This document shows, one piece after another, positions 1 through 10,900 of a stretch of DNA of 64,000 nucleotides. The position numbers were made by a program, and so were the translations under genes. The stretch's first letter is position 1, and the number at the start of each line of letters is the position of its first letter. The stretch covers positions 563,989,906 through 564,053,905 of the forward strand of contig OY856410.1 in the NCBI GenBank assembly GCA_963693085.1. The letters are read 5' to 3'. The notes below the pieces were generated by a model. That model had not been told where the DNA came from and ran no database searches. It saw only the letters and a program-made list of their open reading frames with translations. This DNA is from Alisma plantago-aquatica (taxonomy: Eukaryota; Streptophyta; Magnoliopsida; Alismatales; Alismataceae).

Positions 1-164
1 GGAGGAGAAGTCACCATCTTGTTTATAAGGGAATCGAGAAAAAATGTTATAAGGATTTAGAAACTGGTTGGATAAGGAAAAAGAAAGTTGGATAATGTAG
101 GGAAGGTACTTATTTATGTATGGGGAAGGATTTAGGCACCCCACGATGCCCTTAAAGTATTGTG

Positions 165-287
165 TATCCTAACAAATCCATTATCTTTTTACTTTCCTTC
201 CAAATGAGACATATGTGTACACTAAAAAGGGAGAACAATGGCAAAATGTTATCCTAACAAACTCATTATCTTTTTACTTTTCTTCCA
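165..287. repeat. Short direct repeat, two ~38-bp copies
   Basis: Two nearly identical copies (165-202 and 250-287) begin TATCCTAAC and end TTTTTACTTT-CTTCCA, with 47 bp between them. They sit where the protease reading frame of element D stops. Bases 1-273 hold no recognisable coding sequence, so this may be a rearrangement junction where the rest of pol was lost. No function is inferred. Confidence 0.6.
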
Positions 288-1850
288 CCTTGGCACTATA
301 GTCAAAGATCACTCCATACTTTTCCAAAGTATCCATACCAAGGATCACATCAAATCCATGCATGTCAAGTGGTAAGAGATCCACTTGAATGTTGTGTCTT
401 GAAAAGGAAAGAACGCATGATGGACACACTTCTCGTAGCTCGGTGAAACCAACTAGAGGAGTTTCTAGATGAAGACTATCATGTCTACAAATAACACATA
501 AGGAACAACTAGCAATCACTTCTATAGTGATTAAAGAATGTGTCACACTTGGATCAATAAAAATAGATATGAAACATGAAGAAGACAAATCAGAATGAAA
601 TAATTCCATCTGACCTGTCATGACTCGAGGGTTAACAACTCCTTGTGGAAAAATCATTGCATAGAATCAAGTCTTCGCCTATTGTCACCCTCTTCCTCTA
701 CCAACATGTCCTGAAGAACTAGCATGTGATGCCTGACGCATCCTCTTCTACTGTACTGTTGTCGTTGATACGACCCTTGCTGACTCTGACTTGATTGTTG
801 AGTCACCTCTTCATCCTTCACAGGGTAGTACCACTTAGTGTGCCCCACATGTCCACCTTGAAATAGGTTTTTCTCTCAAACCACAACCTAGAAGGCCTTA
901 TCACAGACACTGATGTTGCACTGTGAGCTCGTACAGGAAGAAAACTATGGCCTCTGCCTCTTCTCTGTGTCCACTGTGATTGAGTCGCTGACCTCTGCTG
1001 AGACTGAGATGCTGAGAACCTAGGCTTCTTAAACCCTTCAAAAGATTGTCCTTGGTACTATGAAGGTCTCTTCCTAGCCTTCATCTCATGCTTCTCTATC
1101 ACAAACCTCTCCACCCTCCTAACTAATTCCACAAAAGTGGAAAACCTCTCTCTGTTATCTAAAGATGACACTAGAGTTGTCAGCTCAATACTCAAACCCT
1201 TCTCAAAAGTGCATGATCCTCTCCTTGTCTATTGCAGCCATATGCAGATAAAATCTTAGAAGCTCCATAAACTTAGCTTCATAAGCCCAAATTGACATAA
1301 ATCCTTGTTGGATATTCTCAACTATACAACCTTATTATCTAATTAAGTCTCAGGAAAGTACCGACTTACAAACTCCCATTGGAATTCTGCCCAAGTAATC
1401 ACAACACCGACCTTTTCTCTTCCTCTATGGCCCACCAGTGGCCAACACTCCCCTTCAACAAGTATACAACATGTTTCACCTTATCCTCTTCATGGATATT
1501 TAGGATAAAGGCCTTTTCCACTTCAGTCAGCCACATATACGCATCAGTTGGATTAGATGTACCCACATGCTCCAACGCTCCTACACGTAGAAGTCTTTTA
1601 AATGTCTTCCCAGATCCATGAGTTTCAGCACTGGGATAGTTTCCCTAGGTTGGGTTGTAGACATAATATCCACCATGTGTGTCATAATAGCCATGAATTG
1701 TCTAAACATATATTGGAATGCAAGGTTGGCTACATTGGTTGGGTCAACTTGAAGCATTTCAGGCACATTACCAGCCCTCTTTTACCTCCTGGAACCACCT
1801 CCTGGTGCAGCAACACTGCTTTCAACAACATGTTCCTCGTGTTCTCCAGA
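274..1850 (-). pseudogene. Element D gag-protease remnant (Ty3/gypsy chromovirus-like)
   Basis: Read on the minus strand this is a decayed Ty3/gypsy gag followed by an aspartic protease. The protease part (274-657) keeps the context of the active-site motif as IDPSVTHS, where element C has IDLGATHSF, so the catalytic aspartate is present but the following residues have changed. Downstream it has [17 protein letters not shown], typical of this family. The gag part (about 1581-1850) has PTNVANLAFQ and IMTHMVDIM, matching the C gag at 38900-39092. Stops and frameshifts break the frame throughout. Reverse transcriptase would be expected further left but is absent before the window edge, so the element is truncated or continues after a rearrangement. 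It belongs with the primer site at 1964-1981 and the LTR starting at 1989. Confidence 0.8.
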
Positions 1851-1963
1851 CATCTTTTCTTCTCTTCTTCTTCTTTTGAATAAGCATAAGTGACCATAAG
1901 ATATACTGGAGCACACTAGAATAGACTCAAACCCTAGTCTTATATCCGTGTAAACTCAACAAA

Positions 1964-1981
1964 CGTATAGCTCTGATACCA
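1964..1981 (-). other. Primer binding site of element D (initiator tRNA-Met)
   Basis: On the minus strand the sequence starts TGGTATCAGAGC, the standard plant primer site complementary to the 3' end of initiator tRNA-Met. It lies 7 bp from the LTR edge at 1989. This fixes element D as minus-strand, with its 5' LTR to the right and its internal region to the left. Confidence 0.85.
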
Positions 1982-3874
1982 ACCAAATTGTGATGCCCTT
2001 CGCCACACCAAGCGAGATTACTCAAGACAAAGCGCAGAATTATCACTAATTACAATATCACCACAAAATAGGATAAATTAAACCATTTGCAATGTAATAT
2101 ATCAAGTGGAATTATTTCATAAATAAGCCTTCAACTCAGGCCCTCTGTATTCCATATATGCCAAAAGATGTTACACTTCATGTTCAAAGGTTGTTAAGCC
2201 ACAACTGTTATATTTTATAACATGTTTTATATGTACATGCCATTTTTATACACTTATGGCATAAATCCAAAATCTGCATGTCGATATACAAAACAAAAAA
2301 ATCTCTCCAAAGACCTGAGAGTAAAGGGATGGTACATAGGACTCTACTACAAAACTTTGGCAGCATATCCAACCTTTAACAATTACTGCTCTCCTTGTTG
2401 CTCAACACCTACACCACGACCTCGATCTCCCTGTCCACGAACACTAAAAAGTTGTGGAACCTAGGGGGTGAGACCTAATATCCTAGAAAGATATATAAAT
2501 ATTTCTCCACATCTATTATGAACATAGTAAGATAATAGAGCAGTTAAGTAAAGATATAAATACTTGATTAAGAAGTTTAAGCACATGCAACTGTGAAGTA
2601 GAACATCTTATGCTTTTAGAAGAAATATGAAGAACATGTATAACTATTATAAATTATATAGTAAATAAAGCATGGGGTCATTCATTGTGATTCTTATTTG
2701 ACCATAAGAAAATATACTACATGACTGTATTATAACTTTCATCATTATGCCCTGAGGATTTTAGGCGTACTAATGAAATCCAACTGACCATTGTTAAGTC
2801 AAAATCAGTACTATAAACGATCAATGGAAGAGTCAAACTACATGATCATCATCAACACTACTTGTCAAGTTAGTGTTTGTAATGTAGTGACATAATAGTC
2901 AAACTACTAAACAACAACTTATAGTCAAAGTTATAGTCTTATAGAAATCAACTCATAGTCAAAGCTATGGTCATGTAAAGCAACTAGCCTACCTTGGTAC
3001 ATGGCACAATTATAGAGAATAGGCTCAGACATGGTCGTTTCATAATAAAGCATTATACAATTATATATCAACAATTTAAGGATATAGGGAGATGTCTCCA
3101 CTTGCACCCCACATATTCAATAATATACACTTTGAGTTTTCTATAGGAGTTACTCATTTCAGCATCCAGATAGATATTGATGCTGAAGATGGATCTATGG
3201 TACATGGCAGCTACATGATTAGGGTTTCACTTGATTTGATATTCCAATTTGGTATCTTTTAATGCATCTATCAAGTTACAATGTATAAGCCTTAAAAAAA
3301 CTCTACAAAATTAAGGATAAGATACAACTTCAGAAGATATAAATCGTACAAAGTGAGAACTTGTGTCATCATAACATGACACTTGTACCATAGCCATTAC
3401 AAGGTCATCAAAAATATCACATCATTATGGGATATAATTCCCTCAATCACATCACTAAAGGATCTCACATCAATTTATGCAGAAGGCACTTTCTATGTTG
3501 TTAGACCAATGCATATAATTCTTGCTCATTCAATATCCCAATATGCATCAACATTACTCATAATCAACACCATGTATTACATTGGGATCAGCACATCATT
3601 TTCATAGCTATGACATTCATTTCACCTGCAAGTTAGAGTTACACAAGTAGAAGTGAGAAATAACATCCTATAATAATGATATTCAAACAATATGAACAAA
3701 TGTATTTTACATCTCAAGATTAGGGCTTAATATCATCCATCAATCACTAAACCCTAATTCCATCACCTCCCACATTGCTGGAGAGTATTATTGTTTAGCA
3801 CTATTGTTTATGATTAGCCATTCTTATTCACCTCACCTTATGTAGACCATTATACTATGTGTGGACCATGTACC

Positions 3875-4450
3875 TACATATGTATAGGCATCTCGACCAC
3901 CCTCAACACATGTGTCTCAACCTCCCATAACACATGGGTCTTGACCGCCCATAACACATGTCACAATCGAGAAACTTCCACACAATCACAACCAACCATT
4001 ACACCTATGTCTCGACCACAACAACATATATGTGTCTCGACTCCTCAAACATCAAGTGTCACGACCTAGACACATCAACATGGTGTTACGACTGAAACCA
4101 TCTCAATATCAAACTATTACAACCATGACATCACATAGGCATGGTGTCGTGACCGCAACACTAGGAGAGACCTTAACGGGGCGTCACGACTGGGACACAT
4201 CAAAGTGTGTCGACCCTATTATCACAAGGTGTTACGACTGAAACCCACTAGTGTCATGAATGCAACCAACTTAATCTTGACCTATTATGTTCATGACATA
4301 GGTTTAAGATGTGTCTCAACCATAATACTTAGCCATCTTGGCCGCAACATCATCCAACAGATTGAGTGACCATGCAGCAACGCTATGTCACAACCAGCAA
4401 GGTGTAGTGGTCAACCTTAGGTTTTAGGGTGTCACGGTCAAAACCACCAC
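3875..4450. repeat. Degenerate TGTCTCGACC-type motif array in the element D LTR
   Basis: The motif TGTCTCGACC and variants (TGTGTCTCAACC, GTGTCACGACC, GTGTCGTGACCG, GGTGTTACGACTG) recur more than ten times at irregular spacing. The series resumes beyond element A near 18880, where TGTCTCGGTCGAGACA forms a 16-bp palindrome. It sits mid-LTR, where elements A, B and C carry AAACGGTC motifs. I infer a regulatory or heterochromatin-binding array; the sequence shows only the recurrence. Confidence 0.6.
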
Positions 4451-5376
4451 TTGTAAGGGTGTCGACTGTGATGGAAGACCAAGGGTTGTCTTGACAATAG
4501 GTCAGCTATATGTTGAACACCACAATATCTCCAAACAAGGTCGAATTAGAAGATTGGAAAGCAGGAATACCAAATGTCAACATGAGTAACTTTCCATACA
4601 AAGACCCTCATCAAACCCTAAAAACAAGGGTCATAGAAGGCCACTTTGAAGATCATGATTAAAGAATCAGAAATCAGATTTCTTGTGCATGAAAATAGCA
4701 TAAAGCTTCTATTAATCAGGATAAATGAATCATAAATAACATATTATAGTACCATAGATAGGGATCCAAATAAACACACCCATCTCCCATTCAACACAGA
4801 TTGGGTACTATGATTTTAGGCTTTATAACAAGAATAATCTTCTCAAGAATCCTTCCAAGTATAAACCCTAAAACATAAAATTTCTTCTATCATAAAGAAC
4901 ATTTTAAATATATAGAATAACAACTTATGATCAGGTTTAAGATGCACATAATAGATGTAGGAAAAAGTTATATAACCTGCTTGATTTAGAGAGAACCAAT
5001 CTCCCAAGATCACAAGCTCCAAGAACTCCAACCAAGATTTAAAACTTCGGCCAAAGGATCACCTCAAAAGAGAAGAAAACCTTGGTCACAAAAAGAACCC
5101 AAGATGGAGGGAAAATAGCCATAGGACGAACCAAAGAAGAAAAGAAAAAGAAAAGAAAACTTTCTCTTACTAGTTGTCACCATGTTAAAACATAGTCTAG
5201 GGCCTTTGTGAAGAGGATTTTCTCTCAACAAAGCCACCATGGATGATCCACAGTCTATGGCCAATGAAGAAGAAGATGATAGAAATTTTAGAAGAGGGAA
5301 AATGTGATCAAGAGTTAAGACCACTTACCGAGAGAAGAATCTCCAAGAAATCACCACCAAAGAGTTGTTCTAGCAT

Positions 5377-5381
5377 AAGAT
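5377..5381. repeat. Target site duplication of element A, left copy (AAGAT)
   Basis: AAGAT lies immediately before the 5' LTR and is repeated exactly at 18561-18565 after the 3' LTR. Joining the flanks restores a continuous element D LTR. Confidence 0.95.
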
Positions 5382-5558
5382 TGATAACCTCCTATTTTAG
5401 TAGTTTATCTTAGTCTTTTTCTTTATTTTTCCTTACTCTTTCTACATTTATATTGTACTTAAACCTAATTTTACCCCTTTTTGTAAATACATCATCAAAC
5501 TAACTTTTCCTTTTATAATTGCAGAAAAAGCACAAAAAAATAACAAAAGAATAAACAA

Positions 5559-6333
5559 GACCGCATGGAGTTCAAACGGTCCCGAGACCGCATGAAGCCA
5601 AACGGTCTCAAGACCGCATGGAGTTCAAACGGTCCCGAGACCGCATGAAGCCAAACGGTCCCAAGACCGCATGGAGTTCAAACGGTCCCGAGACCGCATG
5701 AAGCCAAACGGTCCCAAGACCGCATGGAGTTCAAACGGTCCCGAGACCGCATGAAGCCAAACGGTCCCAAGACCGCATGGAGTTCAAACGGTCCCGAGAC
5801 CGCATGAAGACAAATGGTCCCAAGACCGCATGAAGCCAAACGGTCCCAAGACCGCATGGAGTTCAAACGGTCCCGAGACCGCATGAAGCCAAACGGTCCC
5901 AAGACCGCATGGAGTTCAAACGGTCCCGAGACCGCATGAAGCCAAACGGTCCCAAGACCGCATGGAGTTCAAACGGTCCCGAGACCGCATGAAGCCAAAC
6001 GGTCCCAAGACCGCATGGAGTTCAAACGGTCCCGAGACCGCATGAAGCCAAACGGTCCCAAGACCGCATGGAGTTCAAACGGTCCCGAGACCGCATGAAG
6101 CCAAACGGTCCCAAGACCGCATGAAGCTCAAACGGTCTCAAGACCGTTTGACGCCAAACGGTCCCAAGACCGTTTGACGCCAAACGATCTCAAGACCGTT
6201 TGACGCCGAACGATCTCAAGACCGTTTGACGCCAAACGGTCCCAAGACCGTTTGACGCCAAACGATCTCAAGACCGTTTGACGCCAAACGGTCCCAAGAC
6301 CGTTTGAGCCCAAACGGTCTCCAAACCGTTTGG
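5559..6333. repeat. AAACGGTC palindromic minisatellite in the element A 5' LTR
   Basis: From 5559 to about 6125 a 53-bp unit repeats about ten times. Each unit has two 26-27-bp halves, one with GACCGCATGGAGTTC and one with GACCGCATGAAGCC, each followed by AAACGGTCCC. From about 6128 to 6333 the half-unit becomes GACCGTTTGACGCC. AAACGGTC and GACCGTTT are reverse complements, so the tract is a chain of inverted repeats. It ends 16 bp before the TATA box. Open frames through it are by-products of a unit length that avoids stops. Confidence 0.95.
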
Positions 6334-6348
6334 ATCTCACTCAAAGCC

Positions 6349-6356
6349 TATAAATA
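6349..6356 (+). promoter_or_regulatory. TATA box of element A (5' LTR)
   Basis: TATAAATA follows the motif array directly and is conserved in position in element B's LTRs (21476 and 52063). Transcription should start about 25-30 bp downstream near 6380, giving the start of R. The start point is inferred. Confidence 0.8.
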
Positions 6357-6668
6357 AGACCTCAGGGCCGTTCATAAGGAGTCCAGACGTCCAGAGGCTG
6401 TCTCTCCACTACCAGAACAACTCCATCCATCACTCGAGGCTGCCGGTCTGAGACTCACGTCCATTGCAAGCTACTTTCTCTCTCATCAACAAGGAAGGTG
6501 AGAGGAGAAGATCCGTCATCAAGCAAGCTACAAGGGGTGGAGATCGTTGCTCTCTCCACCAAGGGTTCAACCTTCTCTCCTCAGTGGAGATGATGTTCTT
6601 TCTATCTCTTCTTGCCTCCTTCCTTGTTGCTCCCTCTATGAGGAGCGAGTAGTTCCATCCACTGGGGC

Positions 6669-6685
6669 GCGGGGACTAGCCCCGC
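6669..6685 (+). other. Conserved GC hairpin in R, upstream of the likely poly(A) region
   Basis: Arms GCGGGG and CCCCGC flank the 5-nt loop ACTAG. Element B has the same position and loop type (AGTAG) with GTGGGG/CCCCGC (21810-21826) or GCGGGG/CCCCAC (52397-52413). A T-rich run ending in a short A tract follows. It may position 3'-end formation; that role is inferred. Confidence 0.6.
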
Positions 6686-7251
6686 TGCCCATGTTTTGTA
6701 TTTTGTACTGTAAAAAAGATGTTATCATTTCGTTTTAATACTAAATCGTTTCACACATGCTTGAATGATGGCCACGTTCTTGTATGCATTTATTGTCTTT
6801 CGTTGTGGTTTGTCTACGACCGCTATCGAGGCTTGAATACCGATTTAGTGTTGGTTTCTGGTGTGTGTATCCACCACGCATCCGTTTCGGTGTCTAGAAG
6901 TGTATCTCAAAGAGTGGAGTAAACTCACTATCATTTGGCACACTCCCATCTGTATGGAAGAGACCTTTGGTAAGTCGAGGAACACACTTTGCGAGGGGAA
7001 TGATGTAAAGCATGTGACCATTTGTTCGGGAATGGCTGGCGTTGCATCATTCCCGCACTTCTCGTAGCTAGGTTATCCGAATAGGAGACTAGGCCTACAA
7101 GGACGCTATTCGATTTGGTAATTATCGCTCGCTTGTTAGCTTTAGATGCACGTTTCTTGAGGTTGAGTAAGATTCTCTCTTCGGAGACTACATCCTTCAG
7201 TGACGCGTAGTGATGTACCGCATGAGAGTTACTTAACCCTTGGAGGATGAG

Positions 7252-7413
7252 ATGCATTGCCCTTTTCTTATATGGGCATTGGTCTTGTGGAACATCGAAG
7301 GGTGCAATGCATCGCTCTTGTCTTATATGGGCATCGGTCTTGTGGAACACCCTTGGATGCAACACATCGCTCTTGTCTTATAAGGCATCGGTCTTGTGGA
7401 AACATCCATGCAT
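7252..7413. repeat. Three tandem ~55-bp repeats in U5 of element A
   Basis: Three units share TCTTATATGGGCAT and GGTCTTGTGGAA, each starting with a CATTGC- or CATCGC-type motif. The third has TATAAGG in place of TATATGGG. The same triplet is in the 3' LTR. It is not obvious in element B. Confidence 0.8.
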
Positions 7414-7636
7414 CTAGCTTATAAGTCTTGCTTAGTACATATACAATGCATGTGTAGCGGTGGTAAATACCTGCTTAACCCCAGTGATTCATCATCATTT
7501 GTTAACTCTTAAGATTTACTTGCTTTATTTACTTTCTTGATTTACTTTCTTTGTACTTCGTTTAAAACAACCAAATCAAACTTTCGATCTAAATGTCAAT
7601 CTTTAAGTTGTTAAGTAAAGGCTAAACGTTTTCCAT

Positions 7637-7720
7637 CTTGACTTCGTCAAGACCGTTGTCCCGAGGATTCGACCCTTAACTATACTACGATAAGACTTCC
7701 ACATGTCTTAGCACATGTGG
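7637..7720 (+). other. Two U5 RNA hairpins upstream of the primer site (element A)
   Basis: Hairpin 1 (7637-7651) has arms CTTGAC/GTCAAG around TTC. Hairpin 2 (7699-7720) has arms CCACATGT/ACATGTGG around a 6-nt loop. In element B the same positions read CTTGTT/AACAAG (22510-22529) and CCACGTAT/ATACGTGG (22577-22598). The arms have changed together, so base pairing is kept while sequence differs. A role in reverse-transcription initiation, dimerisation or packaging is inferred from the position about 100-180 nt before the primer site. Confidence 0.75.
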
Positions 7721-7817
7721 GTGGAGTTCTTACCATAGTACTAGCAAGGCTAAACTTAGAGACTCATCATCTCTAGGATTTTTAGTGGTGTTGCATAAAA
7801 CAAACTCCATCAAAAAT

Positions 7818-7835
7818 TGGCGCCGTTGCCGGGGA
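7818..7835 (+). other. Primer binding site of element A (tRNA-Asp)
   Basis: TGGCGCCGTTGCCGGGGA, 5 bp after the LTR, is an exact 18-base complement of the 3' end of plant tRNA-Asp(GUC). This is the primer used by Athila-type elements. Confidence 0.9.
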
Positions 7836-7974
7836 CAACGGAACTTTTTAGTTTTTACTTACCAATTTCTTGGTTGATTAGGATTTTACACTTTTTCTTA
7901 ATAACCAATCCAATATTTCTTGATCTTTTTCATTTCCTTCCATTTTTCCTAACTTGAGATTTTCCTTCTACTCA

Positions 7975-7976
7975 GG
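7975..7976 (+). promoter_or_regulatory. Candidate splice site just before gag (CAG/GTAGAA)
   Basis: CTTCTACTCAGGTAGAAAAC lies 13 bp before the gag start codon and is conserved in element B (junction 22859/22860). CAG/GTAGAA resembles a 5' splice donor, while TTCTACTCAG/G could equally be an acceptor. A donor here could feed spliced messages to a downstream gene such as the third gene of element B. This is inference without transcript data. Confidence 0.35.
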
Positions 7977-7988
7977 TAGAAAACGTGT

Positions 7989-10900
7989 ATGCAACCCCCG
8001 CATAGCATCGGATTCTCCCCTGAACCAGAATACGATTCTGAGGTAGAAAGAAGTTTTCACCGAAGGAATAGACTTAACCGCCAAAGAGCCAGACAGATGG
8101 CCGAAGAGCAACGCCTTATTGCAGAAAGAGTCAACGCCGCCATAGCAGCACAACGAGCACAACTCATTGCTGACACTCGTGCTCAGGTGCAAGCTGAGAT
8201 CCGAGCTGAGGAACAAGCCCGCATCCAAGCAGAGCAGGCTGCTGCTCAACTTGCGTTAAGAAACAAGCAACTTCGGGACTATGCAGTCCCAAAGAATTAT
8301 GAAGATGATCATCCTGTCCGACCACCGATTATCAACATACCACACTTTGAAATTCGGACGCAATGGATCCAGATCATGCAAGGCATCTCTTTCTCCGGAG
8401 CACACGGAGATGATTGCATGGATCACCTTAAGAGGTTCAAGTCACTCTGCCGACTTGTACCCCAAGCAGGCATTGCAATGGAAGCAATCATGTTACACCT
8501 TTTCCACTTCACCCTATCTGGAAGAGCACTAAGCTGGTACAACGCTTTGGATAGACACCCTATCATCACTACCTGGACTCCCTTAGAAGAGAAGTTTCTT
8601 GAGAAATTCTTCCCACCTTCCCTAACCTATGAGATCAGGGGACAGATTAATCACTTTTCCCAATTACCTGGAGAAACACTTTCTGAAGCTTGGGAAAGAT
8701 TCAAAGAACTCCTGAGAAAGTGTCCTCACCATGGCATTTCTCAAAATCAACTAATAGAAACATTCTACAGAGGAGTAAGTGATGATATCAAGCAATTCCT
8801 AGATTCCTCATCTGGAGGAAACTTTATGAGAAAGAACTACGAAGACGCCTGGAATATAGTTACGTTGGGGGCCGAGAACCAATCCAATTGGGGAAGGTCA
8901 TCTAACCAACCCAAAGGCGTTCTCAAGGTTTACAAAGCGGAAGAATCTATGGAACTCAAAGCCATTGCTGAGGCTTTGAAGACTATTGCTAGCAAGCAAC
9001 AAGCCCTCGAAACTTCTTTCGGGGAATATGATAAGAAGAAAAGCTCCCAGGTTCAACAAGTTAAGGCAGCTACTGGAACTTGTGAAGCCTGTCATGCATC
9101 CGATCATCCCACATTATCATGTGGATTGTTGTACAATGTCATGATGGATTTACAACCACCTATGCCGCAATATGAACCCATCATCGAGCATCCCGAAGAC
9201 CAAATGCCAGAGCAAGTCAACTCCATACATTCAATACCTGGCCAAATGTATTACAACCCAGATAAACCTAGGAACCATCCTGGTTTCCAATACGGGAATC
9301 CTGCAGGGACTGCCAACCCACAGCAGCAGGCACAAGGAGGATCTTTCAACAGACAACCACCGGGACTCCAGAATAACTTCAGTCAAGGGAATTACAGACA
9401 AGGTTTTCAAAGACCTACCTATCCCAGGAATCCGTCTTACCAATACACCCATTCAGGACTGCACCCTCAGTTGCACCAACCCCAGTTGAAGCAGCCACAG
9501 CAACCCCAGTTGCAGCAGCCCCTGCAGCCACAGTTAACCGCACCTCTGCAACAACCAGAAGACGAACTATCTTTGATAAAGCAAATGCTTCAGTCTCAGC
9601 AAACTATGCTAGCTAGCCAGCAAGCCCAACAAAGGGCAGTTGAAACCCAGCTAGCTCAGATCGCTGCACAGTTGAAGTCTTCGGCTGGCGTTTCTGATAG
9701 GCAGCCTGAACCAAATGGGCAAAATGAACACGAACAGCTGAACGCCATCACCACAAGGTCGGGACGCATTCTGCCTGAACCCATCAAGATCACTCTAGAT
9801 GATGATGATGTGCCCATTCTTTTGACGAAAGAGATCTCACAACAAGAGATTGGGAAATCTCCCGAAGACACCGAGGACAAAAACAAAGAGTATGTACCCA
9901 CAGAACCCAAGGTCCCGCAATTCAAACCAAGGATTCCATATCCAGGCAGACTGCAAGAAACAAAAATGGATGCCAGGTTTCAGAAATTCAAGGAAGCAAT
10001 GAAGAAACTTTATATCGATATCCCACTCCTCGACGCTCTATCCGAAGTACCAGCATGGGCAAAGTATCTCAAAACTTTGCTATCACGTAAGTATATCACC
10101 AAAGAGCAGGAAACCGTCAAGCTTGCCCAAACCACCTCTGACATCATCTTGAACAAACTGCCTAAAAAGAAGAAGGACCCAGGTTCTTTCGGAATCCAAT
10201 GTTGCATTGGAAACGCATCCACAAAGAAAGGATTAGCTGACCTCGGGGCTAGTATATCCATTATGCCTTTCTCAATGTGCCAACGCCTCGGTTTCACAGA
10301 TCTGCTACCTACAGCAATGACTATTCAACTTGCTGACTCCACCATAACCGCACCTTTGGGAATCATTGAAGACGTTCCAGTAAGAATAGGCAAGGATGCT
10401 TACGTTCCATGTGATTTTGTCATCATGGATATTAAAGAGGACTTGAGATATCCGATCATTTTCGGCAGGCCTTTCCTAGCTACAGCCAGAGCACTAATCG
10501 ATGTCGAAGCCGGAACCATCATCCTTAGGCTCGGAAAGGAAGCCATTCAATTCCGTGTCCTTGACAGCATGAAAGGCCCTAACATTCAAGAAGAAGTCTT
10601 TCTTTTAGACGCAATCCAACAAATGTCGCAACTAGAAATCTCCGAGCCAATCGACGAACTTGAAAATGCTCTTATCAATCCCGAAGTCGAGTTCTCTGCA
10701 AATGAACTAGTCCAGCAATGCATCCAATATCTAGAAAAGGTAGAAGAAGCACCAAAGGCTACCTTTGAAGAGCTTAAAGCCATAACGACTATTGAAGCAG
10801 CAGAACCACCAAAAACCCCTGAATTGAAGACCTTACCCACAGGGCTCAAATATGTTTTCCTGGATAAGGAAGAGCTATGCCCAATTATTATCAGCTCCAC

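Larger units (their letters stand above)
1989..5381 (-). mobile_element. Element D 5' LTR, outer part (chromovirus-like), split by element A
   Basis: On the plus strand the LTR begins TGTGATGCCC at 1989. It is interrupted by element A and ends GTCTTACA at 19445, so on its own strand it runs TGTAAGAC to GGCATCACA with canonical TG...CA ends. The two parts total about 4.3 kb, a very long LTR. Layout resembles the LTRs of element C: a GGGGGTGAGACC block near 2465, scattered AT-rich sequence, then a motif-rich stretch at 3875-4450. Short ATG-started frames inside look incidental. The opposite LTR is outside the window, so no target duplication can be checked. Confidence 0.8.
5382..7812 (+). mobile_element. 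Element A 5' LTR
   Basis: The LTR runs from TGATAACCTCC to CTCCATCA with TG...CA ends. In order it holds an AT-rich leader, a minisatellite of AAACGG motifs (5559-6333), a TATA box (6349), a transcribed pyrimidine-rich leader shared with element B, a GC hairpin (6669), a triple 55-bp repeat (7252-7413) and two U5 hairpins just before the primer site. This order implies U3 ending near 6380 and a long R-U5 of about 1.4 kb. Short ATG frames within it are not conserved as proteins. Confidence 0.95.

Noticed and set aside
5559..6333. Open reading frames running through the motif arrays (for example 5678-5902, 6128-6340, 14095-14295, 16426-16650, 21018-21335)
   Set aside because: They are a by-product of tandem units that lack stops on one strand. 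They have no start context or composition expected of proteins, and the A and B arrays encode unrelated peptides.
5559..6333. CRISPR-like appearance of the regular repeats
   Set aside because: Spacers are themselves repetitive, there are no cas genes, and the setting is a eukaryotic LTR.
6464..7365. Small proteins in the element A LTR (such as 6464-6652 and 6931-7365)
   Set aside because: They recur in the 3' LTR only because LTRs are copies. The matching region of element B does not keep the frames.
7818..7835. tRNA-Asp gene fragment
   Set aside because: Only the 18-base primer complement is present at the expected place after the LTR, with no cloverleaf.
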